From Gemmataceae bacterium (GTDB lineage Bacteria > Planctomycetota > Planctomycetia > Gemmatales > Gemmataceae), in contig JAKEET010000121.1 of NCBI GenBank assembly GCA_022616435.1, forward strand, positions 1 through 33,822: 33,822 nucleotides of DNA, written 5' to 3'. Made by a program: the position numbers and the translations under genes. Every line of letters starts with the position of its first letter. The stretch's first letter is position 1. The notes beneath the pieces are model-generated. The model was not told the DNA's origin. It did no database searches and worked only from the letters and a program-made list of their open reading frames with translations. This document shows positions 6,420 to 13,857 of this stretch, piece after piece.

Positions 6420-8190
6420 CGAGTGCGCCGCGGAGCGTGTCCCGGATCAGCGCGCCGACGAGCCGCGCTGGAATGCGGATGCCGGCGCCATGCTGGTCGC
6501 GAGCTTCGGCGATCCGGCTGCCGCCGGGTACGCACGTGTTTCCGGCGGCCCCGTGGAGGTTGCGGATTTGACGTCGGGATCGCTCGCCGGCGTGCGCAAT
6601 CTCACGAGCGTCGCGGCGTGCGTGGTGTTCATGAAAGATCGGATGACGGCAAGCGATCTGCAAGCCCTGGATGCCCTCGTGCCATTACTCAGGGACACGA
6701 AGTTCATCGCCATCATCAGCACGTTTCGGATTCATCTCGGCGACGAGGAGACCGCCGCCACGGAAGCACAGGTGCACGAGCGGCTCAAACACCTGCCGGC
6801 GCGCGTCATCGTGGTTCGCGCGGGACACATCCTTGGCCCCTCGTGGCGCTTCGGTTTCGCCTTTCCCCTCGTGCCGCGGCGTTTGCGGAGCTGTTTTGTC
6901 AGCGTCGAGGAACTTGCCGCCGTCGTCGCGGCTGAACGACAAGCGAGGCGCTCCCGCAACGTCGTCACGCTGCTGGGGCCGAACCGGCCCTGGCGCGACG
7001 TGCTGCGCGAACGGCGCACGCCCTGCGCGTTGTCGGCGTGCTTGACGGGCGTCTGCTTTGTCTTGTCGCTCCTGCTGGTCGGACAGCTCGCCGCGCTGGT
7101 CCTTGATCTGCTGCGCTGGCGGCGGCCAGCGCTCGGGCGGTGGAACGTCGACACGCTCCGCCCGCGCTCGCTCGCCGAGCTGCTGGCCCTGTGCCATCGG
7201 CACAACATCGGCCACGTCAAGGTCGTCGGCTACAACAACGGCGTCGTCCATTTCGGGCATCGCTATCCCGGCAAGACGGTGGTCTCCACGGTGCTGTGCA
7301 ACCGCATCGTCCGCGCCGGCCCCGAGGTCATCAAAGCCGATTGCGGCGCCACGATTCGCGACGCGACCGAGTTCCTCGCCGCCGCCGGTCAGGAGCTGCA
7401 CGTGCTGCCGAACTACTCGTACGTCTGCCTCGGCACGGCCTTCTTCGTACCCATCCACGGCTCGGCCGCCGCGTACACCACCGTGGCCGAGACGATCGCC
7501 AAGGCGCTGCTGTACGACCCGGCGCGCGACCGGTTCGTGCTGGCCACGCGCGACGAGCCGGCCTTTGCCGAGCATGTCTACAACATGGCGTCGCGCGTGA
7601 TCGTGTTGCGGCTCTGGATTCGGGTCAAGCCCAAGTCAAGGTACCTGGTCCGCCAGCGCGAAGTGGAGAACGCCACCGGCGCGGAACTGGTGAAGGCGCT
7701 GCGCGATCCCCAGGCGAGCAACGTGGAGATCCGCAAGTCGAAAGCGTCGAGCGCGAAGGTTCAGATATCGACATATTTCGACGCGCGCGACGACCAACTC
7801 CCCTCGCCCTCGGGGAGAGGGGTTGGGGGTGAGGGCGCGGCGCTGGAGTTTCCCCGCGATTCGCTGGGCCGGCTCTGGGACCGCCTGGAGGAGAACGCGA
7901 TCACGTCGTTCCTGATGCACGCGCTGACCCGCCATCTGGCGTGGCACGTGGAGCTATTCTTCCCGGCGGACGAGTTCGCCGTGTTCTGGCGGACCCACCG
8001 GGACCTGCCGCTGAAGAAGATCCAGCTTCGCTACATCCGCCGCGACGGCTTTCCGAACTCGCCCTTCCGGGACCACGACTGCGTGTCGGTGGACCTGTTC
8101 ATGTTCCGCTGGGGTCGAAGGCGCTTCGAAAAGTACCTAAGAAGAACCTTCGCGATCGTCCGCACCAACCCGGGCAAGCACAGCCAGTGA
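6388..8190 (+). CDS. Rossmann-like / transmembrane / FAD-linked oxidase fusion
   Basis: A 600-aa protein in three parts. Residues ~35-185 resemble the later half of an extended short-chain dehydrogenase or NAD-epimerase (VIVVRAGHILGP, like the RPGxxYGP loop), but I see no glycine-rich nucleotide motif or YxxxK pair, so this part may not bind NAD(P). Residues ~212-241 are strongly hydrophobic, a likely membrane segment. Residues ~253-420 are a PCMH-type FAD domain like those of aldonolactone/alditol oxidases and DprE1 (LRPRSLAELLALCHRHNI, KVVGYNNGVVHFG, KADCGATIRDATEFL, YVCLGTAFFVPIHGSA). A repeat-derived insert LPSPSGRGVGGEG (471-483) sits in the C-terminal cap. The start overlaps psd by 32 bp; an alternative ATG at 6490 avoids that. 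It probably oxidises a lipid-linked alcohol in this cluster (inference). Confidence 0.75.
   Translation: MGNLLLPTRADECAAERVPDQRADEPRWNADAGAMLVASFGDPAAAGYARVSGGPVEVADLTSGSLAGVRNLTSVAACVVFMKDRMTASDLQALDALVPLLRDTKFIAIISTFRIHLGDEETAATEAQVHERLKHLPARVIVVRAGHILGPSWRFGFAFPLVPRRLRSCFVSVEELAAVVAAERQARRSRNVVTLLGPNRPWRDVLRERRTPCALSACLTGVCFVLSLLLVGQLAALVLDLLRWRRPALGRWNVDTLRPRSLAELLALCHRHNIGHVKVVGYNNGVVHFGHRYPGKTVVSTVLCNRIVRAGPEVIKADCGATIRDATEFLAAAGQELHVLPNYSYVCLGTAFFVPIHGSAAAYTTVAETIAKALLYDPARDRFVLATRDEPAFAEHVYNMASRVIVLRLWIRVKPKSRYLVRQREVENATGAELVKALRDPQASNVEIRKSKASSAKVQISTYFDARDDQLPSPSGRGVGGEGAALEFPRDSLGRLWDRLEENAITSFLMHALTRHLAWHVELFFPADEFAVFWRTHRDLPLKKIQLRYIRRDGFPNSPFRDHDCVSVDLFMFRWGRRRFEKYLRRTFAIVRTNPGKHSQ
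7799..7835. repeat. SPSGRGVGGEG-type repeat inside the FAD-oxidase gene (copy A)
   Basis: A 37-bp C/G-rich repeat containing GGGGAGAGGGGTTGGGGGTG, read through in frame as PSPSGRGVGGEG. Its reverse complement, with two extra bases, occurs at 8340-8378 in the next gene. This sequence type is known to me as a dispersed intergenic repeat in many bacterial genomes; finding it in a coding region is less usual. Confidence 0.9.
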
Positions 8191-8196
8191 GGAATC

Positions 8197-10395
8197 ATGG
8201 CATCACGCGCTCTCTTGGTCGAGACCTGTGAGCGGCTTTTGCGGGAGCAGACGCCGAACCTGTTCCGGCTGTACCTCAACCCGTACGTCGTGCAGACCTG
8301 CCTGTGCCTGGAACGGTATGCCCAGACAACGTGGCCGGCCCCTCACCCCCAACCCCTCTCCCCCGAGGGGCGAGGGGAGAGTCGATCGAGCCCGTATCAG
8401 ACATTCCTCGCCAACGGGTTCGACGAGGCCCTGAGCGGGGCCATCAAGCTGGCTCGCTACTGCGCGCGAGTGTCCGGCAAGCCGGCCGCCGGGTTGATCA
8501 TCGACGCTGCCGGCCGGCTCGGACCGTTCGCGTCGGCGACGGCGCGCGGCGAAATGGTCTCGTTCTTGCCCGGCATCGCGGTCGTTCGCAAGCCCGGCGA
8601 GGCGCCGCTCGGCGCGATGTTCGGGTTCGTGGTTCTTGCCAGCGGCGGCGACATGCACAGCGACGCGGCGCGCCGGCTGGTGGAGACGGGGGCGCTGCTG
8701 ATTCGTTGCGTCGATCGCGCAAGCTTGGACGAGGCTCGCGCTTTGCCCTCGCGGAGCGAGGCGATCGCGCCCGACATCGTCGTCTTCGACGAATCGTTCG
8801 TCCATCACGACGTGCCCTTCGGCGCCTTCACCGCGCGCCAGGCCCTGTTCGATCACTGGAATCATTCGGGCAAGTCCACGTTTCATTCGACGACGTTTCA
8901 GCCGAACGCGATCTCCACGCTGCACTTCATGAGATGCCTGGAACGGGACGATCCGCAATTCCATGCCGGCCTCGAGGCCGACCTTCGCCGGATCATCACC
9001 GACCTCGATGTTCGGATGGAATTATTCCGCCGGTTGTACAGCCCGTCGCTGGCCGGCGCGATCCGGATGACCGGCTTCGATACGCCGGATGTCCGCGCCG
9101 CCGGCGAGTTCGTCATGGTGAATGGCCGCCGGGTCCTGGACACCGTCGGCGGGGTGGCGTGCAGCGTGCGCGGGCACAATCCGCCGGCGTACGCCGACGA
9201 GCTGGAGGCCCTGGCGGACGTGGATTGTGAGGCGGAAGTCGCCGCACGGCTGCGCGAGCTGACCGGGCTTGCGACGGTGCTGCCCGCGGTCAGCGGCGCC
9301 AGCGCCGTCGAGAACGCGCTCAAGATCGCGCTGGTCGCGCAGTTTCCCAGGCGCCACGTGCTCGCTCTCAAGTCCGGCTTCGGCGGCAAGACGCTGTTCG
9401 CGCTGACCGGGACGTGGAACTCGGCCTACAAGGAAAACATCGATCCGCTGTACGCGGAGGTGTCGTATGTCGATCCGTTCGCGGCCGACGCTGTCGCCCA
9501 GATCGACACGGTCCTGCGGCGGACCCCGGTGGCGGTGGTTCAGATGGAATTGGTGCAGGGCGTTGGCGGCGTGCGGCGCGTGCCGGAGGCGGTGATCCGC
9601 CACCTGGACGCGTGCCGGGCCGAGCACGATTACCTGCTGCTGATCGACGAGGTGCAGACCGGCATGTACCGGACCGGCCCGTTCACGCTGTCACGCGCGC
9701 TGGGCGTGACCCCCGACCTGCTCATCGTCGGCAAGGCGGTGTCCGACATGATGTTCCCGTTCGCGCTGACCCTGTGCTCCGCCAAGGTGGGCCTTCTCCT
9801 GGAAGGCGCCGGCTCGACGCTGCCGGAGGAGATTCGCCGGCGCTGCGGCTACGAGTTCGGCTACAAAACAGCCCTGAACGCACTGCGGTTCGCCGAGACC
9901 ACGCGGCTTGCCGACCGGGTCGCGGAATCGGGCAAGCTGTTCGACCGGTTGCTTCGCGAGGAGCTGGCCTCGTGCAAGGCCGTGCGCGAGGTGCGGGTCT
10001 TCGGCCTGTTGATCGGCATCGAGCTGGACGCGTCGCGCAGGCCACAGCGCTGGTTCGCGAAACGGCTGTACCAGATCTACCTGTCGGCGCTGCTGCGGCA
10101 TCCGCGATTTCCGGTGCTCGTCGGGTTTTGCCAGTACGAGCCGAACGTCTTGAAGATCACGCCGCCGCTCACGATGCAACCCGACGACATCCGGAAGATG
10201 TGCGCCACCATCGGCGAAACCCTGCGCCGCCCGTTTTTTGGCCTGCTGGCGTCCGCCGCCGGCGGCTTGTTGAGCTCACGACTGTGGAGAAAGAACCATG
10301 GACGCCCCGACCCTTCCTGCTCCGAGCCCGACCCAGGCAGCCATGGGGAACGGCGCGAGACTGTCGTCAAGACCCATGCAGCTGTGGATCGTTGA
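8197..10395 (+). CDS. Tandem class III aminotransferase with degenerate N-terminal module
   Basis: A 732-aa PLP protein. The C-terminal part (~300-690) is a class III (ornithine/GABA-type) aminotransferase: LPAVSGASAVENALKIA (substrate/phosphate region), LLLIDEVQTGMYRTG with Asp484, and IVGKAVSD with the PLP lysine K513. Upstream, residues ~66-285 look like a second, partial fold-type I module. APDIVVFDESFVHHDVPFGA aligns with TPDLLIVGKAVSDMMFPFAL, but the lysine is Glu199, so that module cannot form the internal aldimine. Residues 48-62 (PHPQPLSPEGRGES) come from an inserted repeat. The C-terminal ~30 residues overlap the next gene by 98 bp and may not be essential. It starts 6 bp after the FAD-oxidase stop. 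It presumably transfers an amino group to a carbonyl made by the cluster's oxidases; the substrate is unknown. Confidence 0.85.
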   Translation: MASRALLVETCERLLREQTPNLFRLYLNPYVVQTCLCLERYAQTTWPAPHPQPLSPEGRGESRSSPYQTFLANGFDEALSGAIKLARYCARVSGKPAAGLIIDAAGRLGPFASATARGEMVSFLPGIAVVRKPGEAPLGAMFGFVVLASGGDMHSDAARRLVETGALLIRCVDRASLDEARALPSRSEAIAPDIVVFDESFVHHDVPFGAFTARQALFDHWNHSGKSTFHSTTFQPNAISTLHFMRCLERDDPQFHAGLEADLRRIITDLDVRMELFRRLYSPSLAGAIRMTGFDTPDVRAAGEFVMVNGRRVLDTVGGVACSVRGHNPPAYADELEALADVDCEAEVAARLRELTGLATVLPAVSGASAVENALKIALVAQFPRRHVLALKSGFGGKTLFALTGTWNSAYKENIDPLYAEVSYVDPFAADAVAQIDTVLRRTPVAVVQMELVQGVGGVRRVPEAVIRHLDACRAEHDYLLLIDEVQTGMYRTGPFTLSRALGVTPDLLIVGKAVSDMMFPFALTLCSAKVGLLLEGAGSTLPEEIRRRCGYEFGYKTALNALRFAETTRLADRVAESGKLFDRLLREELASCKAVREVRVFGLLIGIELDASRRPQRWFAKRLYQIYLSALLRHPRFPVLVGFCQYEPNVLKITPPLTMQPDDIRKMCATIGETLRRPFFGLLASAAGGLLSSRLWRKNHGRPDPSCSEPDPGSHGERRETVVKTHAAVDR
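8340..8378. repeat. SPSGRGVGGEG-type repeat inside the aminotransferase gene (copy B, inverted)
   Basis: A 39-bp copy containing CCTCACCCCCAACCCCTCTC, the reverse complement of copy A at 7799-7835 except for two added bases. It is read in frame as PHPQPLSPEGRGE. Its length of 13 codons leaves the aminotransferase frame intact. Together the copies form an inverted pair about 500 bp apart. Confidence 0.9.
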
Positions 10396-10933
10396 ATTCC
10401 ACGAGTTGTACGCGCGGCACCTGTGCCGGCATTCGCAGCTCGGCATCAACGTCATCCACCTGGCGGCCTTGTTCGCGGTCTGGTACGCGGTCTACGGCCT
10501 GCTGTTCTGGCTGACCGGGATCGAGTGGACGCTGGCCGTGCCGGCGCTGGCCTATCTTGCGGTGCTCGCGCCGAACCTGCCCCTGCGCGTGCTGGCGGCC
10601 ACGGCGGTCTATCTCGGTCTGATCCTGGCGGCCGTGCTGCTCTTGCCGCAGCCGCCGTTCTGGGTTTACCTCATCATGATCCCGGTGTTCTACAAGGTCC
10701 AGTCGTGGAGCCACAAGTTCTACACCGTCGAGACGGACATGACCGAGTTCAACGCGAAGTACACGAAGGGATCCGTGCTGTTCGTCGTGTTGCTCTGGTA
10801 CGAGGTGCCGATTGTTCTGAACCACCTGCTGTTCGCGCCCACGCCCGCGCTGACGGCCACTCAAGCTGCGCCCGCTCAAGTGGGGCCCGCTCGGGCGGCG
10901 CGCGATCACGAGACGGCGGCGAAGGCCTCTTGA
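10298..10933 (+). CDS. Polytopic membrane protein (possibly Mpo1/DUF962-like)
   Basis: 211 aa. The ATG at 10298 has GGAG about 8 nt upstream but lies 98 bp inside the aminotransferase gene; a second in-frame ATG at 10376 (MQLWIVEF) begins where conserved-looking sequence starts. Four to five hydrophobic helices follow (about 40-63, 66-85, 90-110, 113-128 and 153-175), with an Ala-rich tail. Histidines sit in FHELYARHLCRHSQLGINVIH before the first helix and in WSHKFYT in a later loop. That layout is reminiscent of Mpo1-type lipid alpha-oxidases, which bind iron through loop histidines, but the similarity is by eye and weak. It is the last gene of the plus-strand cluster, and its 3' end overlaps the convergent glycosyltransferase gene by 28 bp. 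A lipid-handling role is inferred from context. Confidence 0.65.
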   Translation: MDAPTLPAPSPTQAAMGNGARLSSRPMQLWIVEFHELYARHLCRHSQLGINVIHLAALFAVWYAVYGLLFWLTGIEWTLAVPALAYLAVLAPNLPLRVLAATAVYLGLILAAVLLLPQPPFWVYLIMIPVFYKVQSWSHKFYTVETDMTEFNAKYTKGSVLFVVLLWYEVPIVLNHLLFAPTPALTATQAAPAQVGPARAARDHETAAKAS

Positions 10934-12207
10934 CCGACTGCGACTTGGGCCGCGGAAACTGGAAAGGCGGGCGTGGCCGGCACGCGGCGTTTCCGCCGCC
11001 TGGCCGTGGAACGAAAGACGGATACGAGCGACTTCATGGTGACCCGGGCGGTGCGTTCGCGCCAGGTCGGCCGGGCGACGGCGCGTGGCAGCGCGATCGC
11101 TTGCTCGTAAGCCTGCCGCACCCGCCCGATCGACTGCTCCCAGTTGCGCTCTTCAATCGCCTGCCGCGCCGCCTGGCTGACCTGGGCGTGCCGGCGCTCG
11201 TCGGACAGGAGCACACGCGTCCAGTGCAGCGCGTCCGCCGCGTCGCCGGGGCGGAAGAGGAATCCGGTGTGGGCGTGCGCCACCAGGTTGGGAATGCCGC
11301 CGGCGTGGGGGGCGACCACGGGGCAGCCGCACGCCATCGCTTCCAGCACCACGTTGCCCATCGTTTCGGTTTCCGAAGCGTACACGAAGGCGTCGGCCGA
11401 GGCGTACGCCGCCGCGAGTTGTTCACCCTTGAGGTAGCCGACGAAATGGGCGTCGAGGCCCTCGAAGCGGCGTTCCAGATCGCGGCGGGCGGGGCCGTCG
11501 CCGACGATGGCCAGCGCGGCGCCGGGAAGCGCCTTCACCACCTCCGCCAGGAAGCCGACGTTCTTTTCCGGCGCCAGCCGTGAGACCGTCAGCAGCAGCT
11601 TGCGATCGGTGCGGCCGCCGAGGAGGCGGCTTCGCATGGCCGCGTCGCGGCGGCGCGGGTGGAACAGGTCGCTGTCCACGGCGGGGGGCCACAGCTCGAC
11701 GCGCTGGAAGCCGCGCCGCGTCAGCTCGGTCTGCATGATGGGCGACACCGTCAGGTTCACCTCGGCGCGGTTGTGGTACTCGCGCATCAGCCACCAGATC
11801 AGCGCCGACATCGGCTTGAGCGCCTTGTAGCCCTTCACAAACTCGCCATAGAGCGTGTGGAAGGAGAACACGCTCGGCACGCGAAACCCGGCCTTGCGAA
11901 GCACGTCATGGCAGCGGAACCCGAACGCGAAGGGATTCACATAATGCATCACGTCGGGGGCAAATCGTCGGAGCCGCTCCGCCATCCGCCGGTCCGGCAG
12001 GCCGATGCGATACTCGGGATACAGGGGAAACGAAAAGCTGGGGACATCCAGCACGGGGACGGGACACTGATCGCACCCCGGCGCCTGGGGGCAGACGATG
12101 AGGAGCTCGTCGCCGTGGCGCGGCAATTGCCGGATGAGGTTCAGCGTACGGTTGACGACGCCGTCGATTTTCGGCAGGAACACCTCGGACACGATCGCGA
12201 CGCGCAT
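10906..12207 (-). CDS. GT4-family glycosyltransferase, SQD2/SqdX-like
   Basis: 433 aa from the ATG at 12207 (MRVAIVSEVFLPKIDGVVNR); an upstream in-frame extension to 12279 lies within repeat DNA and is unlikely. It has a GT-B fold. The N-terminal acceptor half carries PSVFSFHTLYGEF, like the FSYHTNYP segment of SQD2 and MgtA-type enzymes. The C-terminal donor half has LTVSRLAPEKNV, AIVGDGPARRDLE and SETETMGNVVLEAMACG, the EX7E motif of retaining GT4 enzymes. Close relatives attach sulfoquinovose, glucose or mannose to diacylglycerol or phosphatidylinositol on the cytoplasmic membrane. It lies downstream of the methyltransferase on the minus strand and converges on the lipid-like cluster, supporting a glycolipid role. 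Donor and acceptor cannot be read from sequence; no sqdB-type gene is visible in the window. Confidence 0.85.
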   Translation of the reverse strand: MRVAIVSEVFLPKIDGVVNRTLNLIRQLPRHGDELLIVCPQAPGCDQCPVPVLDVPSFSFPLYPEYRIGLPDRRMAERLRRFAPDVMHYVNPFAFGFRCHDVLRKAGFRVPSVFSFHTLYGEFVKGYKALKPMSALIWWLMREYHNRAEVNLTVSPIMQTELTRRGFQRVELWPPAVDSDLFHPRRRDAAMRSRLLGGRTDRKLLLTVSRLAPEKNVGFLAEVVKALPGAALAIVGDGPARRDLERRFEGLDAHFVGYLKGEQLAAAYASADAFVYASETETMGNVVLEAMACGCPVVAPHAGGIPNLVAHAHTGFLFRPGDAADALHWTRVLLSDERRHAQVSQAARQAIEERNWEQSIGRVRQAYEQAIALPRAVARPTWRERTARVTMKSLVSVFRSTARRRKRRVPATPAFPVSAAQVAVGQEAFAAVS

Positions 12208-12218
12208 GGGAGGCCCTC

Positions 12219-12327
12219 GTAGCCCTCTCGCTCCGCGAGAGGATCGCGGCTGCACCACGTCCACAGCCCGCATGTTCAATCCCGCGGCCCGACGCCTCGC
12301 TGTCCTCTCGCGGGGCGAAAGGGCTAC
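12219..12327. repeat. MITE-like element with 25-bp terminal inverted repeats
   Basis: Left arm 12219-12243 (GTAGCCCTCTCGCTCCGCGA + GAGGA) and right arm 12303-12327 are reverse complements with about two mismatches and enclose a 59-bp core. The left arm is itself a hairpin (CCTCTCG-5 nt-CGAGAGG). It fills the gap between the methyltransferase stop (12329) and the glycosyltransferase start, so it could act as a processing or termination structure in that transcript. Confidence 0.8.
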
Positions 12328-12328
12328 T

Positions 12329-13153
12329 TCATCGGGCCACTTTTTGAGCCAGATGTATCTCCACGCAGTGATGATCGTCCATCGGGAAGAACATGCGGTT
12401 GAGCAGAAACCGGGTGAAGGCGCTGGCCCGGTGCAGGCCGACCGCCTCGATGAACGGCGTCAGCCAGCCGCCGTAGTAGCCGAAATCCAGGAACTCGTCG
12501 ATGTCCCGGAAGTGGAGCTTGGGCTGAAACGTCTCGCACTGCCGGACGACGAAGCCGTTGCGTTCCAGGATGTCGAAGACCTCCTGGCGGTTGGCCGGGC
12601 TCTGCACGGAGCTATCGAGGTCGAGCTTCGGGCGGCCGAACATCCAGCGGAGGAAGCGGTTGTTGGCCGCTGCCTGCAAGTTCGGGTAGGCCTGCTTGGT
12701 GGCGCCCAGGTACGACCAGTAGCCGCCTTCCTCGAGCCGGCTCCACACCTTGGGCGCCAGCACGGACAGGGGCACGAAGCCACTGATGAAGTGGGTGGAG
12801 ATCAGGTCGAAGGTTTGCTCCGGAAAGTGGGCGTCGAGGTTGGCGGCGGTGTCGACGGCGGCGGCGAGGTGGGGGATCTTCCGGTAGGCGCAGTCGATCA
12901 TCTTCTGCGACAGGTCGAGCCCGAACGGCTGAATCTGGTCGCCCGCCATGGCGATCAATCGGGCCAGGAACATGCCGGTTCCCATGCCCACGTCGTACAC
13001 GCACAGGGGCGCGGCGGCGAGCTCCAGGATTTGCTGCTTGCGAATCTGCTCGGCCGCCCGGTCGAGCGTGTCGCCGGTCACCGACTGCGGATCGAGATCA
13101 TAGTGGGACGCGATTACCTCGTTGTACTGCCGCTGGATCGTGTCCGTCGTCAT
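12329..13153 (-). CDS. Class I SAM-dependent methyltransferase
   Basis: 274 aa from the ATG at 13153 (MTTDTIQRQYNEVIASHYDL), with GGAGG 11 nt upstream; a TTG six codons earlier is possible but would overlap that ribosome binding site. SAM-binding motif I is VYDVGMGTGMFLARL, followed by PFGLDLSQKMIDCA (motif II acidic residue) and TFDLISTHFISGF (post-I/motif II region). The C-terminal part is rich in aromatic residues (DFGYYGGWLTPFIEA), typical of a substrate-binding cap. It acts in the cytoplasm on an unknown O, N or C position. It is transcribed toward the glycosyltransferase, separated only by a hairpin element, so the two may work on the same metabolite. Family membership is clear; specific function is not. 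Confidence 0.88.
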   Translation of the reverse strand: MTTDTIQRQYNEVIASHYDLDPQSVTGDTLDRAAEQIRKQQILELAAAPLCVYDVGMGTGMFLARLIAMAGDQIQPFGLDLSQKMIDCAYRKIPHLAAAVDTAANLDAHFPEQTFDLISTHFISGFVPLSVLAPKVWSRLEEGGYWSYLGATKQAYPNLQAAANNRFLRWMFGRPKLDLDSSVQSPANRQEVFDILERNGFVVRQCETFQPKLHFRDIDEFLDFGYYGGWLTPFIEAVGLHRASAFTRFLLNRMFFPMDDHHCVEIHLAQKVAR

Positions 13154-13255
13154 GTGGGACTGTTCCTCCAAATGGGAAGCCTGTCACGCCGGGATGGACG
13201 AACACGGTCGGCAGCGCGGAAGCTTCGATGAAAATTATGTGTAGTGTATGAAGCA

Positions 13256-13283
13256 GTAGTAGCCATGTCGGTGATGATGTCAA
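13256..13283 (-). promoter_or_regulatory. Candidate promoter for the methyltransferase gene
   Basis: On the minus strand, an exact TTGACA (13283-13278) is followed after 16 nt by TACTAC (13261-13256), about 100 bp before the methyltransferase start. The 150-bp gap is clearly more A+T-rich than its surroundings. The -10 match is weak (3 of 6). Confidence 0.3.
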
Positions 13284-13304
13284 GAAGTTTTTCTTCACAA
13301 AGTG

Positions 13305-13793
13305 TCAACCCGGGCCGCGGCGGGTCAACCGCCACGCGCCCAAGAGCGCGGCGATCACGCCGCAGCCGATGGCGGCTCGTTCCCAGGGGAAGCGCGTGAC
13401 TTCCTGGCGGTTGGCGCCTCCGGATGTAACGGAGCTGGAGGGCGGATCGGCGGGCGCTGTCGGCACAGGAAGCGTTGGGGAAGGCGTCCCGATCGTGAAC
13501 GGGCGTTGCTTGCGATGGCCGGCGCCGGCATCGACGACGATCTGATACTTCCCCGGCTTCGGCGTCGGCAACGAGCATTTGCCCTGGGCATCGGTCTTCC
13601 CGGACGCCACGACGGCCTTTTGCGCGTCCAGGATCTGCACGCGCGCGTCCCGCGCCGGCGTGTCGTCGTCGAAGAACGCTTCCACCGTCACGCGCTCGCC
13701 GATCTGCTTCCACTCGAGGTCGATGCCGTGAGCGGCCGCGCCGGCGGGCACGAGCGCCACGATCAACAGCGGCAACCAGCAACGCGCGTCCAT
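13305..13793 (-). CDS. Exported, C-terminally anchored protein with carboxypeptidase-regulatory-like fold
   Basis: 162 aa. An N-terminal signal peptide (WLPLLIVALVPAGAAA, then HGIDLEW) suggests cleavage before or near His22. Residues ~25-100 look like a beta-sandwich domain of the kind found in DUF4198 and cobalt/nickel-transport accessory proteins: RVTVEAFFDDDTPARDARVQ, KTDAQGKCSLPTPKPGKYQI, VVDAGAGHR. A Pro/Ser/Thr-rich linker follows, then one transmembrane helix (IGCGVIAALLGAWRL) and a short basic tail, giving a protein anchored in the membrane with the domain outside the cytoplasm. No metal-transport genes are nearby. It is upstream of the methyltransferase on the same strand, with a 151-bp A+T-rich gap between. 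Confidence 0.7.
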   Translation of the reverse strand: MDARCWLPLLIVALVPAGAAAHGIDLEWKQIGERVTVEAFFDDDTPARDARVQILDAQKAVVASGKTDAQGKCSLPTPKPGKYQIVVDAGAGHRKQRPFTIGTPSPTLPVPTAPADPPSSSVTSGGANRQEVTRFPWERAAIGCGVIAALLGAWRLTRRGPG

Positions 13794-13857
13794 CGAATGC
13801 CCCGCCCTAATCTAATCGTCGTTCCTTTCGTTCTATCGGATCATATGATGGTGATTG

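Noticed and set aside
12208..12279. N-terminal extension of the glycosyltransferase
   Set aside because: It lies within the MITE-like element; the GT4 start is MRVAIVSEVF.
13098..13298. ORF starting GTG with MKKNFLTS, resembling a signal peptide
   Set aside because: It lies in the A+T-rich promoter gap and runs out of frame into the methyltransferase gene; no ribosome binding site and no domain after the hydrophobic part.
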